From positions 15,220,427 to 15,284,426 of the forward strand of contig CM036767.1 of the NCBI GenBank assembly GCA_020796225.1: DNA of 64,000 nucleotides. The letters are read 5' to 3'. Each line of letters begins with the position of its first letter. Position 1 is the stretch's first letter. The notes under the pieces are model-generated. The model was not told the DNA's origin and did no database searches. It was given only the letters and a program-made list of their open reading frames with translations. Source of the stretch: Arion vulgaris. Taxonomy: Eukaryota; Mollusca; Gastropoda; Stylommatophora; Arionidae. Of this stretch, positions 10,380 through 21,100 are shown in pieces. A program made the translations under genes and the position numbers.

Positions 10380-12061
10380 GTGAGTATGTGTGTGTATCAT
10401 CTGTTACTCGTGTCTGTCTCTCGGGTAATCGTGCAAGAGATTTCTAGAACGGACTCTAGTATCATCATCAAATAGCTTGTTCTGAGCAGAACTTTGCCAC
10501 TCCAACAGTCCTCCGGAATTTCTCTCATAGGCTAGAAGTCCCGCCTCTGCAACCGTCATTTTCAAATCATCAGTTACATCCTGAATCCATCTTCTCCGTG
10601 GTCTTCCTTTTCTTCTCTTTGCTGGTATGTTTCCTTCCATGATGGTCTTCTCCAGCCCTTCATGTCTTTTATGTCCAAAATATATCAATTTTCTCTTTCT
10701 TATTTGTAGCATCAGCCAGTTTTCTTTGATTTTGAGTTCTTTCTGGATAGATCTATTTGTTCTCTTCTCTGTCCAAGATATATGGAGGACTCTTCTGTAA
10801 TACTTATATGTTTTTCCACTGCTATGGAAAGCATGTATGTGTTTTCCCACTGCTTTATTAAATGTCCATGCTTCACACCCATACGTTGCCACTGGGAATA
10901 TGCATGCTCTTAGTATTCTGATCTTTGTTTTATTAACAGTTCCGTTCCATAACTGCGTTTACGTTGCTAAATTCTTCCATGCATTCCACTTTCCCTTCTT
11001 CAGTATCGACATTATTTTAATTTTAATTTGACACAGATTTTGACAACTTCACTTTGTTTTCTTTCCTTCCAGGAGAGGAGACTGGAGACGAGTGTGGGGC
11101 ATGTCAGAAACGTGTTCGAAAGTTAAATCTAAACAAATTCTGCCGTCGTGACTATGGTGAGTATATAGTAATTAAACAAATTCTGCCGTCGTGACTATGG
11201 TGAGTATATAGTAATCTTCTTCTTCTTCGCGTTCGTTCTTTACGACCAATTGTAATCACTCTTTGTGATATGATTTGATCTTGGTCAAGAACGTGTATAC
11301 GTTGCACATTTGTTTGGTAGGCCCCTAAACGCATAGCTTCTACACGTTTAGGACATGTGCATCCGATTTCAGCCAAACCTCCTTAGTCGCCTTTTACGAC
11401 ATGCGTGGCAGGTAACAGTGGTTCTATTCTTTACACCCAAAATTGGGCCCCGGTAACCACTCAGCGAGTATATAGTAATTAGTTTACACATTTTTGTAGA
11501 GGTATCTAGTACATTACCATCAGTATCAGAAATCAGTATAATGCGCTATTTATCTCTATTATATTTTACATCTTGTTCGTTAATACATGGTGTTCAAGAT
11601 AATTGCAGCCCCATTGACAATTCGAAACTTGCCAGGTACACATTGAGTTATGTTTATTTACTATTTAAACCGGTTCTGACTAGCTCGTCCTACGTCACAT
11701 TTGTTCATCGCCCCTTCCCGCACTACAATTACACACCGTCACACAACCTTCACCTATACTACGTCATAACTGAACCGTCTCATTTCCATACATATATGCC
11801 AGATTAGCTCCATTCACGGGCTGCTTTTAAGTTGAGCACCCTGTAGTTATTGGCAAATGAAAATCGGAGCATATACGTTACATGTCGTCGCTATCAACCA
11901 TAGCAAACGAGGTGTTGATATTCTAGACACCATTTGTACTTTAAGTAGTTTGCCATTGCATTATGAATGGTGCGGTCTATTTTTACCGTTTGTAAAAATC
12001 CACGGGAACAAATTAACTTCCAAACTGATTCCCGCCGAATTTGAACCAGGTACGGGTGATC

Positions 12062-12110
<49 letters not shown>

Positions 12111-15100
12111 CCAGGTACTCTTGGGTTGGGATCGAGTTCACTGCCTCTAAGCCCCAGACGCCAACTGCCTTTCTATACCTTCGTTATTTGTGTGGTTCAT
12201 CTTGCTATTTGTGTGCTCTATCCGCTATTTCTGTGCTACACCTTACATATTGTTCCTTAATTGTAAAAGATATATTGTTTATTACCTCTGAAACCTGAGT
12301 ATGGTTCGCCCGAATAGCGAGTGACGTTGGTGATAAGGTAAGCAAGCCTTCACGCAAAAGTAAACCAGAGACCCCAAAGATCGTAAGTCAGTTTACGATG
12401 AATTCATAGCGGTAAACGAAAAAACAGTTGTTCATGAACATCTATTACACGCACATCAAAGATTCGCAGCACGCGCTGGGGTTGTTGTCATCATTGCTTG
12501 TGATAGATGACTGGTTGAGAGTTTTCTGAAACGAAGTGATTATAACGGTTTCCTTGCGTTCAGAAAGTTGTACCTGAGATCGAAAGAAAGAAAGTTGTAC
12601 CTGAGATCAAAAGAAAGAAAGTTGTACCTGAGATCGAAAGAAAGAAAGTTGTACCTGAGATCGAAAGAAAGTTGTACCTGAGATCAAAAGAAAGAAAGTT
12701 GTACCTGAGATCGAAAGAAAGAAAGTTGTACCTGTGATCGAAAGAAAGAAAGTTGTACCTGTGATCGAAAGAAAGAAAGTTGTACCGCGATCAAAAGAAA
12801 GAAAGTTGTACCTGTGATCAAAAGAAAGAAAGTTGTACCTGAGATCAAAAGAAAGAAAGTTGTACCTGAGATCAAAAGAAAGAAAGTTGTACCTGAGATC
12901 GAAAGAAAGAAAGTTGTACCTGAGATCGAAAGAAAGAAAGTTGTGCCAAGAGGGACGGAGCCATACCGGGAAACCCGGTGCAATGTAGTCAATCCTTTTT
13001 GTCTGTGGAATTGTTTCTCTAGACTATTATCGAAAAAGGGTGGAGACTGCAGTAAACTTGGAAAATAGTGAACACGTAAAACAAAGTACTATAGTTTTAA
13101 AATACAGAAATAGTGACGATAAAGCAACGTTCGACAAAGGCTTTATCAGCAAACAATACAACAAGAATGACGATTTCGAGGAACACTCAAATGCGATTAC
13201 ATGTAGAAACATTCAAACCTATCTAATGAAAATCTGGGAATAGATTTCTGGAAATCTATTCCCAGATTTTCATTAGATAGGTTTGAATGTTTCTACATGT
13301 AATCGTCCATTTGTAGTGTTCCTCGAAATTCGTCATTCTTGTTGTATTGTTTGCTTGATAAAGGCCTTTGGTCGAAACGTTGCTGTTTATCGTCACTGTT
13401 TCTGTATTTTGTAAAACTATAGTACTTTGTTTTACGTGTTTAGCTATTTTTCTAGACTACTATTATTACTAATAATATGTTACCTTATTTTATGTTATGT
13501 TATGCGATCGACGTCATGCACATTGGGCATTTCATTCGTTCTCTGTTCTCCGCTGCAGCAGCCACCCTAACGTCCATTTGCTCATCGTACCCATGAGAAG
13601 TTGATTAGCATACCCTCGCTCTCTACCACGAAGATGACACTGTCTGGCATGTCCCAACTTAACTCCTAATTCTCGCACTCGTTCCACTGTATGAGACTCG
13701 TCCACATCACATAAATGTGAGCGTACCGCATTGATGATACCGGCTCTGTCCACACTTCTCCACACTTGAGTTGGGGCATTGTTTACAAGAAAGTCAACAC
13801 GCTCGTTACCCTGCACACCAGCATGTCTAGGTGTATACAGCCAAGTCATTTTCTTGAGATGTGATCTCCGAATGCTGTCCACCCATTCCACGCGCATACT
13901 TCCAGATTCAATCCTTTTTTCCGATCCAGAAGCACTTGAGCTCTTCGGCTCAGTGCCATCGACATCGTAACCCTTCGGTTCGGTGCCACGAACACCGTAA
14001 ATCTGAGGAATCTGTGGCTTTTTCTGTCATCCCGCGGAATTGAACCCGCACACACAGAGGGATAGTCACCCGTAGTCCAACGCGCTACGAATACGCTGGG
14101 CAGGCGGGCGGTCACTGACATAAAACGAAATAAGAAATCTAATCACGACAGTTGTTATATATATATATATATATATATTATACTTATATATAAATCTTGC
14201 ATTCTCCGAAAGGAGTTTATCCTTATTTTTAATATTTGTTGGCCTAAACGCTCTAAATCGCTAAACGTTTCGCAAAACAATTGTTGGATATTGGGAATGG
14301 GAAAATGCCAATCGATGATTCCACACGATGTATCACATTGTCAACAAACTTCTGTAACATCATAGCGACCACAGACGAATTGATTCATAAAGTTTTCCCA
14401 AATATTGCACATAATTACAAAAATCATCAGTGGCTCAGTGCACGTGCAATATTAGCAGCAAAAACAAGGATGTATATGACATGAATTTGAGCATTCAAAA
14501 CAAAATACCAGGCGAAGTGACAACGTATAAGTCCATCGATACTGTAATGAATCAAGACGAAGTTGTCAATTATCCAACTGAATTCTTGAATTCACTTGAT
14601 TTGCCAGGCATGCCACCACATGTTTTAACATTTAAAATTGGCGTGCCTATCATTCTTCTCCGAAACATCAATCCACCACAACTTTGCAACGGTACCAGGC
14701 TTTTAGTGAAAAATATGATGAACAATATCATCGAAGGTACAATTTTAAATGGAAAATTTAAAGGAGAAGATGCCACGCATCGCAATGATTCCAACAGACA
14801 TGCCATTCGAATTCAAACGCTTGCAGTTTCCGGTGCGACTCACCTTTGCAATGACCATCAACAAATAACAAGGACAATCACTACAAGTGTGTGGACTACA
14901 TTTGGAAAATCCAAGCTTTTCACATGGACAGCTATATGTGGCCTGTTCACGCGTCGGAAAACCTTCTGATTTATTCGTGTATGCACCAGACGGAAAAACA
15001 AAGAGTATTGTATATCAAAGAGCACTTCAATAAACAGAATTAAAATGAAATGTTAAATTGTAAGTTTTTTTCCCAAGAAAAGGAACATGAAGACAATGAT

Positions 15101-18100
15101 CCAAAATTGTCTTTATTGTTATAGCAAGTTTCCTTTCAATTCAATTTCTGTTGGAGTCGTAGCAACGCCCGCAGGGTACAGCTAGTAACCAATAAAAGGT
15201 TCGCCTTAGGTTGAAAGGGCGTGCCTCGGCTTAAAGAGGTTTTAATCCCCTACGTAACAAACAAACAACAATCACGACAGAGATGAAATATACGCATGGT
15301 GCTGGGTGTATACTGAAAAGACCGGTTTAGGAATAAAAACATCAGGAAAGAAATGTGTGCAACCTCAGTACTGAACTTCATTAAGCAACAACACATGAAA
15401 TAGTTCAGCCATATAAGCAGATTACCAACACACAGGGCGTCTCAAATGGTAATGCTATGGAGATAGTGTGGATACCAGGCAAAGATACAGGGTGTTCAAG
15501 ATAATAGTAGCACAGTCAAGAAAGCCAATCTGGCATAAATTTACGAATATTAGAAGGTTCAATTATGTAGTAGTATAGGTCAAGTGTGCTAGTCTTTTTG
15601 TAATGGTGTGTAATTATAGTGCGGGAAGGGACAATGAACAAATGTGACCAGTCAGAACCGGTTTAAATAGTAAATAGACACAACGCAATGCGTACCTAGC
15701 AACTTCTGATTTGTCAATGGGCTACTTTTATCTTGAATACCCTGTAATTGAAAATGCTTTTTTTTTTGTTAGTCTTCGAATTCTGGCGTAGTCATGGCGC
15801 TCTAATTTGATACATTTTTACACATTTTTGCGTGATGACTTGCTTTCCTTAACATCAGCGTTCCTTGCCATTCAGGCGAACATTACTCCGACTTCAGAGG
15901 TACGTGTGATTTAGATCATCAAGTAAAGGATCAGGGTCTCCTAGTCCAACCACGTACTGTTGTATCTTCTTCACCTTTCAACTCCCAACGGAGCACAGGT
16001 CTTCAACAAACTTCTTCCAGCTCCTCTTGTCATCTCTTCCAACTCTTTCCATGTTTTACCTATCCTTTTAATATCAGCCTCCAGCTCTCTTCTCCAGGTC
16101 TGTCTAACTAGGCTTTCCCCTACTCCTCTTTCCCTGCGGGTTCCAAAGCAGTGTACTGTTGTATGCACACCGATAATTTTTGGTCTTGGCTGACCAAACC
16201 CTGAAATTTTCCTGGCACTTGATCACTAGCGTAACGTGTTATCAACTTTGATATCGTCAACCGCACCATTGAAAGTCTAAAACAAGAATATGTTATATAC
16301 TGATTTTCTTCTATGTTATTTCCTCTGTTTTCATTTGTTATCACTCATTTACTTGTGTTCTTTCAAATATATCTATCATTCCGGTTCTTATTCTTCTTCT
16401 TTGAGAGATCCAAATCGACCACTTGTTTAAACCACTCTTTGTTAGTTGTATGAGATCTAGACCACTCTTTGTTAGTTGTATGAGATGTAAACCACTCTTT
16501 GTTAGTTGTATGAGATTTAATCCACTCTTTGTTAGTTGTATGAGATCTAAACCACTCTTTGTTAGTTGTATGAGATTTAATCCACTCTTTGTTAGTTGTA
16601 TGAGATCTAAACCACTCTTTGTTAGTTGTATGAGATGTAAACCACTCTTTGTTAGTTGTATGAGATGTAAACCACTCTTTGTTAGTTGTATGAGATTTAA
16701 TCCACTCTTTGTTAGTTGTATGAGATTTGAACCACTCTTTGTTAGTTGTATGAGATTTAATCCACTCTTTGTTAGTTGTATGAGATTTAATCCACTCTTT
16801 GTTAGTTGTATGAGATTTAATCCACTCTTTGTTAGTTGTATGAGATTTAATCCACTCTTTGTTAGTTGTATGAGATTTAATCCACTCTTTGTTAGTTGTA
16901 TGAGATCTAAACCACTCTTTGTTAGTTGTATGAGATCTGAACCACTCTTTGTTAGTTGTATGAGATTTAATCCACTCTTTGTTAGTTGTATGAGATCTAA
17001 ACCACTCTTTGTTAGTTGTATGAGATTTAATCCACTCTTTGTTAGTTGTATGAGATCTAATCCTAAGAGCCATTGTACGTTGTGCCAGTTAAGCGCTTAC
17101 AAGTAGGTCAGCACATCCGATTTCTACGACGCTTTTTATTTACTAGGTAGCTTCCTAGGGTCCTACATCAGTCGCCTCTTACAACATAACTTGTAGGTTG
17201 CGGTGGTACTATTATTTGCTTCCCTTGTGTTTCCGGCAAGACATGGGCGTACTTCCGGTTCAAAGGTTGTATTTATTGAAGGGAGTTAGCCATAGTGGGT
17301 AGGTTAGTTTTTTTCCCCGATCCAGAAGTACTTGAGCTTTCAGCTCTTCGGCTCGGTGCCATGGACATCGCAACCCTTCGGTTCGGTGCCACGAACACTG
17401 TAAATCTGGAGAACCTGTGACTTTTCTGCCATTCCGTGGAATTGAACCCGCACAGAGGACTTGCCACCCGTCGTCCAAAGCGCTACGAACACGCTGGGCA
17501 TAGTGTGTAGGTAATCTACAACATTTACGTTACGGTAATGAGAGAGCGGACAGGCTTGCATCAACAGCATCGATTGTTCGGGAGTTGAAGATGGATAAAG
17601 TGGATGTTCTTCAGTCTCTTCGCGAATGTCTGTTGGATGAGGACACTAAAATCGATGTTGAATCGATCAAGCGATTTAAGCAGTTTGGAATTACCCGTTG
17701 TACAAGTAGAACTGGATGCCTGAGGGACAGAGTGAGAGGTGTGTTTAATCAGCGAGCCACGGGAACCATCAGTATGCATACTCTTCGATATCTGTTAATG
17801 GAGAAAGAGCACTTATTGATCTGCCCGGAGTGTAATGGCGTTAGTTTAGTAACCAATAACCAATCTACAACAATCTAGAATATTCTCGTTCGTGAACACA
17901 TCCGATAAAACGGTTTCGTGCTATTTTTCCAGGTGTGAGCAGGTGCGAACATTCTTCTCCTTTGATTGATCCACCGAAAGCTCCTGACATGTTCTAACTT
18001 CACTTGTAGTGTAGATGGGTCGTCTACCTGTCTATGTTTGCACAAAGGAATGAGAGCAGACACCTTCAGTTGGCACATAATATAGACATCGTGTGTTGTG

Positions 18101-21100
18101 CACATTCCAGATTGCCCCCTTTCATGACTTTTACATGTTCTTTTTTTTTCAGTCCCACATTTTCCAGTCCAACTTTTCCAGTTCCTATTTTTTAAGTCCC
18201 ACATTTTCCAGTCCAACTTTTCCAGTTCCTATTTGTTAAGTCCCACATTTTCCAGTCCAACTTTTACATGTTCCTATTTTTTCAGTCCCAAATTTTCCAG
18301 TCCAACTTTTCCAGTTCCTATTTTTTCAGTCCCACATTTTCCAGTCCAACTTTTCAAGTTCCTATTTTTTCAGTCCAACATTTTCCAGTCCAACTTTTAC
18401 AGTTCTATTGTCTTTCCTCATGTGGATGATGAAATTGGTTGTCCCCTCTTGCCGAGGGGTCTGAGCTTGAATATGCATTCCAGGGCCAGATAGTCTTCCT
18501 TGTTGTGTTATATCCGTGTTTATCTAGTGTGTTCTTGATATTGTCTATCCATCTTTCTCTTGGAGTTCACTTGGCTCTAGTACCTGATCGCTTTTATTGT
18601 ATGCTGTTATTGGCGGGTAATTGTATTCTCATTTTCATTAAATGTCCGAACCACTGCATTTGTTGTTTTTCAATGTATTCGGTGCATGAGGTTACGCTCG
18701 CTCTACTTCAGATATCCTCGTTTCTTATTAGCTTCTACTAGAAATGTAAAGCCTTTTTTTTTTTTTAAATGTGTGTGTGTGTGTGTTTGTCCTTTCTTTT
18801 ATTATCTTTCTAATCTAAAGGTCGGTTTGTTTTTCTTTGTGTTCATTTGTAAACTTCACTTAAGACCCTCCATTTTTAAATAATAGGTAAACCACGCTAA
18901 GGTATTAGATTGCACAATTGTTTCCTTTGTGCGTGTCTCAGAATCAAATACCACAATGGGAGTGGGAATTTTTCCCAACGATACCGACTCTCAAATCGAC
19001 CCAGTGGTTACCGGGGCCCAAATTTGGGGTGTAAAGAATAGAACCACTGTTATCTGCCACACATGTCGTAAGAGACGACTAAGGATGTTTGGCTGAAATC
19101 GGATGCATGTGTCCTAAACTCATAGAAGTCTATGCGTTTAGGGCCTACCAAACCAATGTGCAACGTATACATGTTCTTGGCAAAGATCAAACATATCACA
19201 AAGAGTGATTAAAATTGGTCGTAAAGAACGAACGTAAAGAAGAAATCGACCCAGGATCAACTAGGTACCAGATAAATCCTGGGAAAGTAAAGGTGACAGA
19301 AGTGATATTAACTCCATCGTTTACTGTTTGTCGTTGCCCGTGCGGTGCCGGGGCCCGCAAGGTAAGCAAACAATAGTAGGCTACCATTGCGACCTTCTTC
19401 TTCTGCGTTAGCCCACTATGAATTCAGGCGTAGCTATGGCGCCTAGTGTGGCGCTTCTCACTGGTTTTTGCGTGAAAGCCTGCTTACTGTTTTATTGGTT
19501 TCCTCGCCATACAGGCGGGCCTTCTTCGACTTCAGAGGTCCACTGCGACCTATAGGGCATCTTATAAGAGGCGACTGATGTGGGTCCTAGGGAAGCTACT
19601 CATGAAAATAAAAAGCATCGCAGAAATCGGATGGACTGGCCTACTTGTAGACGCATAACAGGCACAACGTACAATTGCTCTTAGGTTCAGATCACATACA
19701 AATCACACAGAGTGATTAACAAGTGGTCGATATGGTGCATTCGAAGAAGAAATCGTTTGTCGTAGGACGTTGAAAGATAATAAAAATAACAGGCTCTAAA
19801 TTTGGCAATAGTGATATTGCGCGTTGGAACGGCTTGTTATAAGGATAGGTCGGAAGTCAAACTTGTATGAGAGTACAAGCTTTGACAATCATGAAAACAG
19901 ACGCACTATTAGACTGACAAAGTAAACACTGGCAAAGTCAAGTTCAAAAAAGAGGAAATAAGTCTAAGAGGACGATAGACGTCATTATTCAAGTCCTTAC
20001 TCGAATCCAAACTACGCACTCGATCTGTTTCTCTGACCAAGAACTACTCTCACATGTCCACGTGTTTCTACTCACGCTCATAGCTCGGGGCCTGCATAAG
20101 CTCAATCAACGCGCATCGCACAATTACCTACACGTGCTGGCAATCTGTACGATATCCTGCAGCCTTAAATGCAAACAGGAGGGATAAATTTCCGCGTGAC
20201 TTGTTCATATTATATTTACCATGTTCATATTCATTCTGTTTTCACTTCAATGCTAGTCTTTAGCTCTTACTTACTTCCCTTGTTGTTATAGATATGAAGC
20301 TTTCAACTGACAGTACAATACGTATGTTTTCCGTTCCGTATCTGGGAATTTAGGCGTAGCCATGGCGACTAGTTGGCTTCTTTGACTGGTTGTAATATAT
20401 CGTTATAATTCTCTCAATGTTATTGTAATTTAATATGTTATTATTTGTTATAATTATCTCATTATTATTATTTAATATGTCATTATTTGTTATAATTATC
20501 TCATTATTATTATTATTTTTTAATATGTCATTATTTGTTATAAATATAAAAGTAAAGTAAAGGAACCCTTTCATACCTCGTGGTATATAGGGCAATACAG
20601 TGTTAGGCCTGTATTTTTCATTGACATTCGGCACACGATGGGTGATGTGGTCAGCATCACGCCGGCCGCCTTTACTTCCCAGAGCATGTCTGGTACCCAC
20701 TTGAGGCTGGTTCGATCTGAGAGCCGTCGCGGTCGGGAAAAATTCCACGCACACTGCGGAAGTTGAACCCAGACCACCAGCCTTGAGAAGCGAGTTCACT
20801 AACAACTACGCTACTGCGGCTCTCCTCTTAGTCTCAGATCACATACAAATCACACAGAGTGGTTAACAAGTGGTCGATATAGAGAGGTAGAAGAAGAAGG
20901 TTATATGTTAATATGTCATTATTTGCTATGATTCTCTCATTATTATTTAATATGTCATTATTTGCTATGATTCTCTCATTATTTAATATGTCATTATTTG
21001 CTATGATTCTCTCATTATTATTTAATATGTCATTATTTGCTATGATTCTCTCATTATTATTTAATATGTCATTATTTGCTATGATTCTCTCATTATTTAA

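Larger units (their letters stand above)
9005..10470 (+). repeat. segmental duplication, copy 1 (netrin intron and exon)
   Basis: Blocks 9,005-9,240, about 9,420-9,533 and 10,239-10,470 match 54,345-54,600, 57,715-57,835 and 57,836-58,055 in the same order and orientation. The sequence between blocks differs because each copy took separate repeat insertions. Confidence 0.85.

Noticed and set aside
10404..10892. 162-codon minus ORF as a host gene
   Set aside because: The GHKR..GRPRRRW signature is a LINE C-terminus repeated many times in the window.
16432..17060. CRISPR-like regular repeat
   Set aside because: Units are contiguous with no unique spacers, and the genome is animal.
16363..17106. 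Open frames of 236 and 227 codons on both strands
   Set aside because: A 30-bp unit without stops keeps both strands open; no start context, splice sites or non-repeat coding flank.
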